A stretch of 64,000 nucleotides of DNA from Plantactinospora sp040120695 (GTDB lineage: Bacteria; Actinomycetota; Actinomycetes; Mycobacteriales; Micromonosporaceae). The notes beneath the pieces are model-generated. The model was given only the letters and a program-made list of their open reading frames with translations. It had not been told where the DNA came from and did no database searches. A program made the position numbers and the translations under genes. The stretch spans positions 3,738 to 67,737 of the forward strand of contig NZ_JBEEAC010000034.1 in assembly GCF_040120695.1 (NCBI RefSeq), in the 5' to 3' direction. Positions 34,188 through 43,158 of the stretch are shown one piece after another. The first letter of the stretch is position 1; every line of letters begins with the position of its first letter.

Positions 34188-34508
34188 TCAGCGGTTGCGC
34201 GCCTGCTGGCACGGCATGCAGAAGCGGGCGTGCGGCAGGATCTCCAGCCGTTCGGTGGGGATGTCTCGCTGGCACTGCTCGCACGTGCCGTAGCTGCCGT
34301 CGGTCATCCGCTGCAATGCCTCGGTGTTGTCGGCCACGGCCCGCTGCGTGGAGTTGATGAGCGCGGTGACGGTCTGCGGGTCCAGGCCGATCTGTTCGGG
34401 GTTCCTGCGGTGCGTCCTGAGCTTCTCCAGTTCGGCGGTCTGCTGGTCGAGCTGGGCCTGCAGGACCTGCTGGAAGTTCTGTAGACGGTTGTTGTCGACG
34501 GTGGTCAT
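34188..34508 (-). CDS. DksA/TraR C4 zinc-finger family protein
   Basis: A 106-aa protein with an N-terminal helical hairpin rich in Gln/Glu/Leu (FQQVLQAQLDQQTAELEKLR) and a C-terminal zinc finger C-x2-C...C-x2-C (YGTCEQCQRDI; ARFCMPCQQARNR). DksA-type proteins bind RNA polymerase in the secondary channel; this short form lacks a clear Asp pair at the coiled-coil tip, so its activity is uncertain. It may be co-transcribed with the MreB-like gene upstream (167-nt gap). Confidence 0.85.
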   Translation of the reverse strand: MTTVDNNRLQNFQQVLQAQLDQQTAELEKLRTHRRNPEQIGLDPQTVTALINSTQRAVADNTEALQRMTDGSYGTCEQCQRDIPTERLEILPHARFCMPCQQARNR

Positions 34509-34530
34509 GGATGGCTACCTTTCTCGAGGT

Positions 34531-34620
34531 TCCACGGCTGGCTTTCCTGGCAGTTCACGATCGACTTTCCTGGCAGTTCCACGGCTGGCGGTGGTCCCAC
34601 GGCTGGCGACAAGGTCCACG
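34531..34620. repeat. Short interspersed repeats between MreB-like and DksA-like genes
   Basis: A 15-nt unit CTTTCCTGGCAGTTC occurs at 34542-34556 and 34565-34579, interleaved with three copies of TCCACGGCTGGC or a one-base variant (34531, 34578, 34595). The stretch lies between two genes on the same strand and shows no gene. Confidence 0.6.
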
Positions 34621-34675
34621 GCGCCGCCCGGGGCCGTACGGTGCCGCGTGGCCGGTGGGGCTCGCCCGGGACCGG

Positions 34676-35497
34676 TCAGCGTCGACGCGGGCGGCGACGT
34701 ATCGCAGCGAGGGCGGACAGCCCGGCACCGTGCACCGCGGCGACGCGAGGACGTCTGGCCGACCGGACCGGCAGCCGCAGCACGGCGGTGGCCCGGGCGG
34801 CCAACTCCGGCGTGTTGGCCCCGCCGCCGACGAGGACCAGGCCGCGGTGCGCGGCGGCCCGGTCGACGTCGCGCGCCCGGCCGTCCCGGCGTAGGTCCTG
34901 AACCAGGTCGGTGACGGTGTGGACGACGACATCGGCGGCGGTGGGCCCGATGAGGTCCCGGACTCCGATGGTCGCCTGGCGGGCGGTGATCAGACCCCCG
35001 TCAGCCAGCATCGCGACCTCGATGAGCTGCGCTCCGACGTCCGCGATGAGCAGCGGACCCGGTGCCGCGCCGGCGCCGATCGCGGCTGCGCGGATGGTGG
35101 GGGTGAGCATCAGCCGGGACGGCTGGAACACCGTGGTGAGCAGCTCCCGCATGGCCTCGTCGTCGCTCGCCTTGCTCAGGACCGGTCGGCAGGCGACCAT
35201 GACCGCTCCGGACGGCAGCGGTTGGTGGTAGCGGGACAGTATCCGGTCCAGCAGCCTCCGCAGGCCGTTCGCATCGGCGATGCGGCCGCGCTGCACCAGG
35301 GGCTTGGGGTTGCTCAGGCTGTCGTTGAGGCTGGGCAGCTGCACCAAGGGGCGTCCGGAGGCCCAGATCCGGGCGTAGCCGCTGCCCAGGTCGATGCCGA
35401 CCGCGGCCGGCTCGGTGCCGGTGGGCTCGCCGGCCGTACGCTGGGTGCCCGAGGCGGACGCCGATGCCAGGGCGCCGTGCTGATCGACGATGCTCAC
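34676..35497 (-). CDS. Short MreB/FtsA-like actin-fold protein
   Basis: A 273-aa protein with the actin/Hsp70 ATPase fold: phosphate-1 motif GIDLGSGYARIW, phosphate-2 motif LLIADVGAQLIEVAML and adenosine motif LVLVGGGANTPELA. It is about 60-70 residues shorter than canonical MreB, so it is probably not the cell-shape protein. The GTG at 35497 follows GGAAGGGG and overlaps by 4 nt the stop of a frame coming from a small upstream gene. The function is unknown; neighbours are a DksA-like protein and a small Pro-rich peptide. Confidence 0.8.
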   Translation of the reverse strand: MSIVDQHGALASASASGTQRTAGEPTGTEPAAVGIDLGSGYARIWASGRPLVQLPSLNDSLSNPKPLVQRGRIADANGLRRLLDRILSRYHQPLPSGAVMVACRPVLSKASDDEAMRELLTTVFQPSRLMLTPTIRAAAIGAGAAPGPLLIADVGAQLIEVAMLADGGLITARQATIGVRDLIGPTAADVVVHTVTDLVQDLRRDGRARDVDRAAAHRGLVLVGGGANTPELAARATAVLRLPVRSARRPRVAAVHGAGLSALAAIRRRPRRR

Positions 35498-35785
35498 CGT
35501 CTAGCCCCTTCCACCTCGAAGACGATCGGTCGTCGGAGTCGACCGAGCAGAATGCTGGTAGCGCCGGTCGCCTGCCAGGTGTGTGGCAGGTCTGTCGGGG
35601 CGCTGCGGCTAGCGAGCCGTGCCTCTGCGCACCGTGGCGACGACTCGCACCGGGGGCGCTGGACTGTCCTGCACCGGACCATCGGAACCTGGTGGCGCGA
35701 CCGGTGCACTGCCGGCCGGCGCAGCGAGGCCGTGCGCGCGCAGGCTGGCGACGCCCGGAAGCTTCGTGGCCTTACCGGTCGTCAT
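35494..35785 (-). pseudogene. Possible frameshifted small gene upstream of the MreB-like gene
   Basis: A frame starting at 35785 with ATG and a strong GAGGAGG site codes for 58 residues (MTTGKATKLPGV... RRGTAR) and stops at 35609. A second frame, open across the same end, continues as ASRSAPTDLPHTWQATGATS... FEVEGARR and stops at 35494, overlapping the MreB-like GTG start as GTGA. Joining them by one frameshift near 35615 would give about 97 residues with operon-style coupling. It may be a true frameshift, a sequencing error, or just the 58-aa gene (35609-35785) alone. No family is recognised. Confidence 0.45.
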
Positions 35786-36093
35786 CACACCTCCTCGCAC
35801 GCTCGCGACCAGATAGAACCTCGAGCATCCGCCTGTCGCGCCGCTGCGGCATGGGCTGCCGCCGGCAAGGTCTTCGGCTTCGTACTGCCGGCGACCGGCA
35901 AGGTGGGCGCGACCGCGCATGAGGCTGGGGTCAGAGCCGGTGGGCGCTGGGGTCAGAGCCGGTGGGCGACGGCGGGCGGGGATGCGGCCCGGCGCCCGGG
36001 GGCCGGCCCCCGAAGGCGGATATCCAGCGCATATGGTCTCGGCGGCGGCCATAATGATCGAGATCCACCACCGGACGCGCGAGGAAGGGCACG
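35786..36093. other. Divergent intergenic region with 22-bp tandem repeat
   Basis: A 308-nt region between the small gene and the LigB-type dioxygenase gene. It contains a 22-bp unit repeated in tandem (35924-35945, 35946-35967). No gene is seen. GAGGAAGG (about 36079-36086) is the dioxygenase ribosome-binding site. Confidence 0.5.
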
Positions 36094-36978
36094 ATGGTGA
36101 CTCCAGAATCCGTCAACACCCCGGACACCCCGATGCCGGCGGCCTTTTTCGGCCACGGCAATCCGATGAACGCGCTGGAGGTCAACCGCTACTCCTCGGC
36201 ATGGCGAGCCTTCGGAGAGAGCGTGCCGCGCCCACGCGCGATCCTGGTCGTCAGCGCCCACTGGTACATCAACGCCACCGCCGTCACCGCCATGCCGAGG
36301 CCGCGGACGATCCACGACTTCTACGGCTTCCCCCAGGAACTGTTCGAGGTGCAGTACCCCGCCCCCGGACTACCCGAGATGGCCGCTGAGGTCAGTGACG
36401 TCGTCCACCCGACCTGGGTCGGTGCGGACGTCGACAGTTGGGGCATCGACCACGGCACCTGGTCGGTGCTCGTGCACGCCTTTCCCGACGCCTCCATTCC
36501 GGTGGTCCAGCTCAGCATCAACGCCGACAAGCCGCTCGACTACCACCTGGAACTGGGTGCCAAGCTGGCGCCGCTGCGCAAGCGAGGGGTACTCATCGTC
36601 GCCAGCGGTAACGTGGTGCACAACCTGCGCGGCATGGACTGGAAGCTCACCGACGAGGGCTACGACTGGGCCCAGCGCTTCGACGAGGAGGCCAAGACCC
36701 GGATGCTCACCGATCCGACCGAGTTCGCGACCCTCGACGCCCACCCCGACTACCGCCGCGCCGCACCCACCCCGGACCACATCATCCCCGCCCTGTACCT
36801 CGCGGGCCTGGCCGGAGCCACCGACACGCCGGGCACCGACGTTCTGGTCGACGGCTACGCCTACGGGTCGCTCTCGATGACGGCGTACACGCTCGGCCTG
36901 CGCCGCCCGGACGCCCTCAGTGGCGCCGGCTCCCCGCAGCCGCCGGCCGACCTGCCGCCGGACGGATCCAACATCTGA
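36094..36978 (+). CDS. ygiD: LigB-type extradiol dioxygenase (4,5-DOPA dioxygenase, YgiD-like)
   Basis: A 294-aa cytoplasmic metal-dependent ring-cleaving dioxygenase family member. Conserved metal-binding His are seen in FFGHGNPMNAL, VVSAHWYI, IDHGTWSVLVHAF and GNVVHNLRGM. The YgiD/DODA family opens DOPA to 4,5-seco-DOPA in vitro; the natural substrate in bacteria is unclear. The ATG at 36094 has GAGGAAGG just upstream. It stands alone, convergent with the mrp operon. Confidence 0.88.
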   Translation: MVTPESVNTPDTPMPAAFFGHGNPMNALEVNRYSSAWRAFGESVPRPRAILVVSAHWYINATAVTAMPRPRTIHDFYGFPQELFEVQYPAPGLPEMAAEVSDVVHPTWVGADVDSWGIDHGTWSVLVHAFPDASIPVVQLSINADKPLDYHLELGAKLAPLRKRGVLIVASGNVVHNLRGMDWKLTDEGYDWAQRFDEEAKTRMLTDPTEFATLDAHPDYRRAAPTPDHIIPALYLAGLAGATDTPGTDVLVDGYAYGSLSMTAYTLGLRRPDALSGAGSPQPPADLPPDGSNI

Positions 36979-37127
36979 CCACCCGGCGGAGGCAGGCCGT
37001 CGGCGTGGTCTCGGGCGGCGTCGCCTTACGGTACCGACCTCCCGGCGGTCGCACGGGGCGGGACACCTCCGCGGCGCCGGGCCCGGATGGCGTTCCAGGA
37101 CGCGGCCCGGGCCGACGGTCAGGCGGT

Positions 37128-37478
37128 TTACCCGTCGTCGTTCTGCCGCGCGCCGAGTTCGTCGGTGACCAGCAGGTCGCGGCGGAACTGGCCGGTTCGG
37201 TAGGCCGCGCGGCCCACCATGTGCGCGGCGACGGGCGCGGTGGCGAGTTGAAACGCGCCGACGAGCACCAGCGTGGTGACGTCGACGACGGTGCCCAGCC
37301 GCAGCGCCGTGCCGGTCAGGATGAGCAGCAGTCCGAGCACCTGCGGCTTGGTCGCCGCGTGCATCCGGGAGAGCAGGTCGGGGAAGCGCAGCAGGCCGAG
37401 GCCTGCCGCCAGGCTCAGCAGGGCGCCGCAGAGCAGGCATGCGGCGGCGAGGACGTCGACGACGCCGGCCGCGGTCAT
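37128..37478 (-). CDS. mrpG: Mrp Na+/H+ antiporter subunit G
   Basis: A 116-aa protein with three transmembrane helices and the family motif GLLRFPDLLSRMHAATKPQVLG. It is the last gene of the mrp operon; its ATG overlaps the mrpF stop (ATGA, 37475-37478). The Mrp complex exchanges cytoplasmic Na+ for protons and supports pH and salt tolerance. Confidence 0.93.
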   Translation of the reverse strand: MTAAGVVDVLAAACLLCGALLSLAAGLGLLRFPDLLSRMHAATKPQVLGLLLILTGTALRLGTVVDVTTLVLVGAFQLATAPVAAHMVGRAAYRTGQFRRDLLVTDELGARQNDDG

Positions 37479-37804
37479 CGCTGCCCCGCGGGACCGGGCT
37501 GCCCGTCGGCCGGCCCCTCCTCACGCTCGAGTGTCGGCCCGGCGACGGGCGACGCCGGGTCGACGAACCGGCCGACGGCGATCGAGGCGATCGGACCGAG
37601 CAGGGCCAGCCCGAGCAGGATCGGCAGTCCGGTCGCGTCACGGGTGTACGCCGCCTCGGTGGCGATCGCGCCGACGGCGATGGCGAGCAGTACGTCGTTG
37701 GCCACGATGCGGTCCAGTGTGGACGGGCCCCGCACGATTCGGAGCAGCGCCAGGCCGAATCCGGCGGCCAGCAGCACCGCGACGACATAAGCGACGACGG
37801 TCAT
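37475..37804 (-). CDS. mrpF: Mrp Na+/H+ antiporter subunit F
   Basis: A 109-aa protein with three helices and the family sequence RIVRGPSTLDRIVANDVL. The C-terminal 25 residues are hydrophilic. The ATG at 37804 overlaps the mrpE stop by 4 nt, which rejects the longer open frame. Confidence 0.93.
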   Translation of the reverse strand: MTVVAYVVAVLLAAGFGLALLRIVRGPSTLDRIVANDVLLAIAVGAIATEAAYTRDATGLPILLGLALLGPIASIAVGRFVDPASPVAGPTLEREEGPADGQPGPAGQR

Positions 37805-38355
37805 CGGTGACCTCTCTCGTTGGTGATCTGCTTGAGTTCGGCGGCGGAGCCGATGGCACGCACGATCCGGGCCTCCAGGGCGTAGACCTCGCGGCGGAAC
37901 TCCTCGACGGCGTTCCGGTCGCGGACGTCGAAGACGTGGATGTAGAGCACCCCGGCGGCGCGGTCGGTGTCGACGATGATGCTGCCGGGAATCAGCGAGA
38001 CGGCCTCCCCACACAGGGTGAGGTTCAGGTCGGAGCGGACGGTCAACCGCACGGCGATCACCGCGCTGTACGGCCGGTACCGGAACCGGACCGCGGTCCA
38101 CGCCAGGTGGGCGCTGGCCACCACCAGGTCGAGGAGGAACCTGGCGGCGAACCGCAGCAGCCCCAGCACCCGTGGCCGTCCGGCGAAGGTCACCGGCGGC
38201 AGTGGGAAGACGGTGATGACGACGGCGGAGACCACGAGCCCGCCGAAGAACGTCGCCCAGGAGAACACGCCCCAGAGCAGCATCCACAGCACGGTCAGCC
38301 CGCCGACGGCGATGAGTCGGTCGCGGATGCGGCGGTCCGGGCGGACGGCGGTCAC
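37801..38355 (-). CDS. mrpE: Mrp Na+/H+ antiporter subunit E
   Basis: A 184-aa protein with two N-terminal helices (VLWMLLWGVFSWATFFGGLVVSAVVI) and a cytoplasmic MnhE domain (LTLCGEAVSLIPGSIIVD). The GTG at 38355 overlaps the mrpD stop (GTGA); the upstream part of the frame lies inside mrpD and is a shadow. Confidence 0.92.
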   Translation of the reverse strand: MTAVRPDRRIRDRLIAVGGLTVLWMLLWGVFSWATFFGGLVVSAVVITVFPLPPVTFAGRPRVLGLLRFAARFLLDLVVASAHLAWTAVRFRYRPYSAVIAVRLTVRSDLNLTLCGEAVSLIPGSIIVDTDRAAGVLYIHVFDVRDRNAVEEFRREVYALEARIVRAIGSAAELKQITNERGHR

Positions 38356-39857
38356 GGCGCACCTCCGGGGAACACGGCCCGCACGTAGGGGTGGCGGGCC
38401 AGCAGGTCGCCCGCTGCCGTGTCGGTGAGTTCGTACAGCGGCCCCGCGATCAGCGTCAGCGCGACGCCGGCGGCGACCAGCGCGGCGGTCGCGGCCACCA
38501 TCATCCGCGGCGTACTCCGGGGCGGGGCGCTGGCGGAGGTGCCGACCGGGGACCGCCAGAACGCCAGGTTCCACACCCGGCCGATCGCGTAGAGGGTGAG
38601 CAGGCTGGTCAGCATCGCCCCGGCAACCAGGACGTAGGCCAGCGGCCTGCCGTCCTGGATGCCGGCGCGTACCAGCCCCAGCTTGCCGAGGAAGCCGGAG
38701 AACGGGGGTATGCCGGCGAGGTTGAACGCCGGGATGAAGAACAGCACGCCCAGCAGCGGAGTGGTCCGGGCCAACCCGCCGAGCTGGTCGACGGCGGTGG
38801 TGCCGCCACGTCGTTCGATCAGCCCGGCGACGAGGAACAGCGTCGTGAGGATCACGATGTGGTGGACGGTGTAGAAGACCGCCGCCGCGATGCCGGCCCG
38901 GGAGGCCAGCCCGACCCCGAACAGGAGGTACCCGATGTGGCTGACCAGGGTGAACGAGAGCATCCGTTTGATGTCGGACTGGGCGACGGCACCGAGGATG
39001 CCGACCACCAGGGTCGCCAGTGCGGCGACCGTCAGCACGTCGGCCACTCGTCCACCGGGGAACAGCAGGGTCTCGGTGCGGATGATGGCGTAGACACCGA
39101 CCTTGGTGAGCAGACCGGCGAACACGGCGGTGACCGGGGCAGGAGCGGTCGGATAGCTGTCCGGCAGCCAGGCCGACAGCGGGAAGACCGCCGCCTTGAT
39201 GCCGAAGGCCAGCAGCAGGATCCCCTGTAGGAGCAGTCGCACGCTGTCGGGCAGCGCATCGAGCCGCGACACCAGCTGGGCCAGGTTGAGGGTGCCGGTG
39301 GCGGCGTACACCAGCCCGATGCCGGCGAGGAAGATGACCGACGAGAGCAGGCTCACCACGACGTACGTGGTGCCGGCCCGGACCCGGGTCTCGGTGCCGC
39401 CGAGGGTGATCAGCACGTAGCTGGCGGCCAGCAGGATCTCGAAGCCGACGTAGAGGTTGAACAGGTCGCCGGAGAGGAACGCGTTGGTGATGCCGGCGGT
39501 GAGGATCAGGTACGTGGGGTGGTAGATGGCCAGCGGCGCCGCTCGCTCGCCGTCCGCCACACCCTGCCCGATCGAATAGACCAGTACGCAGAGTGTCACC
39601 GCGGCGGAGACCACCAGCATCAACGCGGCGAGTTGGTCGGCGACCAACACGATGCCGACCGGAGCCGGCCAGCCGCCCACCGGAGCGACCAGTGGCCCCG
39701 ACCGGGAGAGCACCAGCAGCGCCACCGCAGCCGCCAGGGTGGCGGTCAGGACGCCGACACTGACCACCCGCTGGATCCGGGGGCGCCGGAACATCAGCAG
39801 CGTCACCGCCGCGCCGAGCAGCGGCATCACCACCGGCAGCGGTACCAGCCAGGTCAC
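38352..39857 (-). CDS. mrpD: Mrp Na+/H+ antiporter subunit D
   Basis: A 501-aa polytopic subunit related to complex I antiporter-like subunits (NuoM/NuoN), with about 14 helices. Conserved charged residues are seen in YVGFEILLAASYVLITLGG and KAAVFPLSAWLPDSYPTAPAPVTAVFAGLLTKVGVYAIIR, the proton-channel Lys/Glu region. The GTG at 39857 overlaps the mrpC stop. Confidence 0.95.
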   Translation of the reverse strand: MTWLVPLPVVMPLLGAAVTLLMFRRPRIQRVVSVGVLTATLAAAVALLVLSRSGPLVAPVGGWPAPVGIVLVADQLAALMLVVSAAVTLCVLVYSIGQGVADGERAAPLAIYHPTYLILTAGITNAFLSGDLFNLYVGFEILLAASYVLITLGGTETRVRAGTTYVVVSLLSSVIFLAGIGLVYAATGTLNLAQLVSRLDALPDSVRLLLQGILLLAFGIKAAVFPLSAWLPDSYPTAPAPVTAVFAGLLTKVGVYAIIRTETLLFPGGRVADVLTVAALATLVVGILGAVAQSDIKRMLSFTLVSHIGYLLFGVGLASRAGIAAAVFYTVHHIVILTTLFLVAGLIERRGGTTAVDQLGGLARTTPLLGVLFFIPAFNLAGIPPFSGFLGKLGLVRAGIQDGRPLAYVLVAGAMLTSLLTLYAIGRVWNLAFWRSPVGTSASAPPRSTPRMMVAATAALVAAGVALTLIAGPLYELTDTAAGDLLARHPYVRAVFPGGAP

Positions 39858-40291
39858 GGGTGCACCGCCCGGGTCACGTCACGGTCGGCGTCGTCGGCAT
39901 CGGCGTCGGCGTCGGCGGCGTCCGATCCCTCGTCGCGTTCGGCCATCGCCATGATCCGACGGTCCTCGATGTCGTCCTGCACCTCGTCGTGGCCGACCAG
40001 CCGCCAGCTGCGGTAGGCGAGGGCGAGCAGGAACGCCGTCATCCCGAGCGTGATGACGATGGCGGTCAGGATCATGGCCTGCGGAAGCGGATCGGTCATC
40101 TCACCGGGCGCGGCGGCGCCGACGATCGGCGGGTCCCCCGGCATGGCGGTGGACAGAATCAACACGTTGGCGCCGTTGCCGAGCAGGATCACGCCCAGCA
40201 GTACCCGGGTCAGCGTACGTTCCAGCAGCAGCGTCACCCCGGCGGCGAACAACACGCCGACGGCGACCAGCATGATCAGGCTCACCTTCAC
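39854..40291 (-). CDS. mrpC: Mrp Na+/H+ antiporter subunit C
   Basis: A 145-aa NuoK-like subunit with three helices (GVILLGNGANVLIL; PLPQAMILTAIVITLGMTAFLLAL). The C-terminus carries a long acidic, Asp/Ala-repeat tail (DAADADADADDADRD) unusual for this subunit. ATGA overlap with the mrpA stop. Confidence 0.94.
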   Translation of the reverse strand: MKVSLIMLVAVGVLFAAGVTLLLERTLTRVLLGVILLGNGANVLILSTAMPGDPPIVGAAAPGEMTDPLPQAMILTAIVITLGMTAFLLALAYRSWRLVGHDEVQDDIEDRRIMAMAERDEGSDAADADADADDADRDVTRAVHP

Positions 40292-43158
40292 GCCATCTCC
40301 TCCGTCTGCTCGGCTTTCCGGTCGGCGTCCTGATGTCGGTCCACTTCGGCACCGAGGCTGCGCAGCACGTCGAGGACCAGTCCCACGACGATCAGATAGA
40401 CGCCGATGTCGAAGAGCGTCGAGGTGACCACGTGCGTGTGCCCGAGCAGCGGCAGGTGGAAGTCGAGTATCGCGCTCTGCAGGACCTGCCCACCCAGCAC
40501 CATGGCGCCGACACCGGTGCCCACGGCGACGAAGAGGCCCGCGCCGAGCACCGCACCGGCGTCGACCGGGGCGGCGGTCGAGAGTTCGTGCCGCCCGCCG
40601 GCCAGGTAGCGCAGCACCAGCGCCAGCGCCGCGACCAGGCCGCCGGTGAACCCGCCGCCGGGGGTGTTGTGTCCGGTGAACAACAGGTACACCGACAGCA
40701 GCACGATCGCGTGGAACAGCAGCCGGGTGATCACCTCGAGCATCGTGGAGCGGCGGCCGGCGGCCACGGTGTGACCGGCCATGAGCCAGACCGGTTCGCC
40801 GTCCGGTGGCTTCGGCGGCAGGCTACCGGGTCCACGCCGGTGCAGTCGCCTGGCCCGCCGGAAGATCAGACTCGCCACGCCGGTGGCCACCGCGACCAGG
40901 ACCGAGACCTCACCCATCGTGTCCCAGGCCCGGATGTCGACCAGGATGACATTGACGATGTTGCGACCGCCCCCGAACGACACCGCCAGCTCGGGAAAGT
41001 CGACCGAGACCGGGATCGCGGTTCGGGCCCCGACGGCGACGTACGCCATGGCGGCCATCACCGTGCCGACGGCGGTGCCGACGGCGACCCTGAGCCATCT
41101 GGTCCGGACCTCTGGCCGCTCGGAGAAGTGGGTGGGCAGCCGGCGGAGCACCAGGACCAGCATCACCATCGTGACCGTCTCGACCAGGAACTGGGTCAGC
41201 GCCAGGTCGGGTGCGCCGTACAGCAGGAACAGGCCGGCGATGGCATAGCCGGTGACCCCGACCAGGATGACCGCGGTCAGCCGACGGCGGGCAGCCGTGG
41301 CGACCACCGCCGCGACGACCAGCACCGCGACCGGCAGCGCGTGCAGCGGTGCCTCCCACAGCTGGACCGGCTCCCCGAACGGCCTGCCCACCGCGAGTAC
41401 CGTGCCGGCCGCGGCGATCAGCACCAGCAGGATGACACCCAGGTAGAACGGCAGCGACCCGCGCTGGGTGGCGCCGGTCACCTCCACCGCGGTCCGGTCC
41501 ACCACGGCCATCAACCGGTCGTAGCCGGAGGATGCGGGAACGTCGCCGACGCGCGCCGGCCGACGACCGGTCGGCACCCCGGCCCGGAACAGCAGCGCAC
41601 CCAGCACGAGCACCAGCAGGGAGAGGCCGAGCGCGACACCCGGCCCGTGCCACAGCCCCAGGTGGTACACCGGCCCGGTGGCCGCGAAACGGTCGGCGTA
41701 CGGCGAAAGCAGGCGGTCCACCAGCGGTGCGGCGATCCCGGCGGCAACGCCGGTCAGCGCGATCAGCATGGGCGCGGCCAGCAGCGCCGACACCACCCTC
41801 CGGTCCACCTTCGTCGCGGCGCCGACGCCGGGGTCCGCGCCGGGCACGGCGGCCTTGCTCGCGAAGGCGCCCCACATGAACCGCAGCGTGTACGCCACGG
41901 TGAGCACGGTGCCGGCGACGACACCGGCCAGCACCACCCGGCCGGTGACCCCGGCGTCGAACAGGGCCACGAAGATCGCCTCTTTGCCGACGAAGCCGAT
42001 CATCGGCGGTATCCCGGCCATCGACGCCGCGGCCAGTCCGGCGGCCACGGCGAGCGCGGGTGCCCGCCGGCCGAGACCGCTGAGCCGGCGCAGGTCCCGG
42101 GTGCCGGTCGCCCGGTCCACGATCCCGACCACGAGGAAGAGCGCCGCCTTGAACAACGCGTGCGCCAGCAGCATCGCGGCACCGGCCACCGCCACATCCC
42201 GCCCGCCGGCACCGAGTACGGCGATCAGCAGGCCGAGCTGGCTCACCGTCCCGTAGGCCAACAGCAACTTCAGGTCGTACTGCCGCAGCGCCACCCAGCC
42301 GCCGTAGAGCATCGTGGCGACGCCGGCGCCGAGCACCACGACCCGCCACGTCGTCGCCGCCGGACCGCCGGCGACGGTGACCGCCGGTGCGAGCTGCGCG
42401 ACCAGGAAGACTCCCGCCTTGACCATCGCGGCCGCGTGCAGGTAGGCGCTGACCGGGGTCGGTGCCGCCATCGCCGCCGGCAGCCAGAAACTGAACGGGA
42501 AGACCGCCGACTTGGACAACGCCCCGAGCAGGATCAACACGATCGCCGTGGCCAGGTACCAGCCGCCCGGCAGCGAGTCGGCCACCTCCGACCACCGGTA
42601 GCTGCCGGCGTGCTCGCCGAGCATGACGATGCCGACCAGCATCGCCAGGCCACCGGCGGTCGTCACGACCAGCGCCTGCAGCGCGGCCCGCCGGCTCGGT
42701 CGGTTGGTCACCGAGTGCCCGATCAACAGGTACGAGCAGACGGTGGTCAGCTCCCAGAACACGTACAGCAGGAGCAGGTCGTCGCTGACGACCAGGCCCA
42801 GCATCGTTCCCGCGAAGGCGACGAAGACACCGGCGAACCGGCCCAGGTCCGGCTCGTCCGCGTCGAAGTACTGCGCGCAGTACACCAGGACCAGCGCGCC
42901 GATCCCGCCGACGAGCAGCACCATCAGCCACGACAGCGTGTCCACCCGCAGCGCCAGCGACATACCGATCGGGCGTACCCAGGGATGGGTCCACTCGACC
43001 GCGCCTGTCCCGAGGACCTCGTTGGTGTGCGCGGCGGCCCAGGCGGCGGCGGCGAGCGGCGCCCCGGCCAGCAGGTAGAACGCCCGCGGACCGAGCCACC
43101 GCACCAGCGGCGGCGCCGCGACAGCGACCGCCAGGTGCGCCAGCAGAACGATCAGCAC
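40288..43158 (-). CDS. mrpA: Mrp Na+/H+ antiporter subunit A (fused A/B)
   Basis: A 956-aa subunit joining the NuoL-like MrpA core (about 1-480: VFWELTTVCSYLLIGH, KSAVFPFSFWLPAAMAAPTPVSAYLHAAAMVKAGVFLVA) to an MrpB-like C-terminus (about 800-950: GHNTPGGGFTGGLVAALALVLRYLAGG). There is therefore no separate mrpB gene, as is usual in actinomycetes. The GTG at 43158 overlaps the upstream gene's stop by 7 nt. Confidence 0.95.
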   Translation of the reverse strand: MLIVLLAHLAVAVAAPPLVRWLGPRAFYLLAGAPLAAAAWAAAHTNEVLGTGAVEWTHPWVRPIGMSLALRVDTLSWLMVLLVGGIGALVLVYCAQYFDADEPDLGRFAGVFVAFAGTMLGLVVSDDLLLLYVFWELTTVCSYLLIGHSVTNRPSRRAALQALVVTTAGGLAMLVGIVMLGEHAGSYRWSEVADSLPGGWYLATAIVLILLGALSKSAVFPFSFWLPAAMAAPTPVSAYLHAAAMVKAGVFLVAQLAPAVTVAGGPAATTWRVVVLGAGVATMLYGGWVALRQYDLKLLLAYGTVSQLGLLIAVLGAGGRDVAVAGAAMLLAHALFKAALFLVVGIVDRATGTRDLRRLSGLGRRAPALAVAAGLAAASMAGIPPMIGFVGKEAIFVALFDAGVTGRVVLAGVVAGTVLTVAYTLRFMWGAFASKAAVPGADPGVGAATKVDRRVVSALLAAPMLIALTGVAAGIAAPLVDRLLSPYADRFAATGPVYHLGLWHGPGVALGLSLLVLVLGALLFRAGVPTGRRPARVGDVPASSGYDRLMAVVDRTAVEVTGATQRGSLPFYLGVILLVLIAAAGTVLAVGRPFGEPVQLWEAPLHALPVAVLVVAAVVATAARRRLTAVILVGVTGYAIAGLFLLYGAPDLALTQFLVETVTMVMLVLVLRRLPTHFSERPEVRTRWLRVAVGTAVGTVMAAMAYVAVGARTAIPVSVDFPELAVSFGGGRNIVNVILVDIRAWDTMGEVSVLVAVATGVASLIFRRARRLHRRGPGSLPPKPPDGEPVWLMAGHTVAAGRRSTMLEVITRLLFHAIVLLSVYLLFTGHNTPGGGFTGGLVAALALVLRYLAGGRHELSTAAPVDAGAVLGAGLFVAVGTGVGAMVLGGQVLQSAILDFHLPLLGHTHVVTSTLFDIGVYLIVVGLVLDVLRSLGAEVDRHQDADRKAEQTEEMA

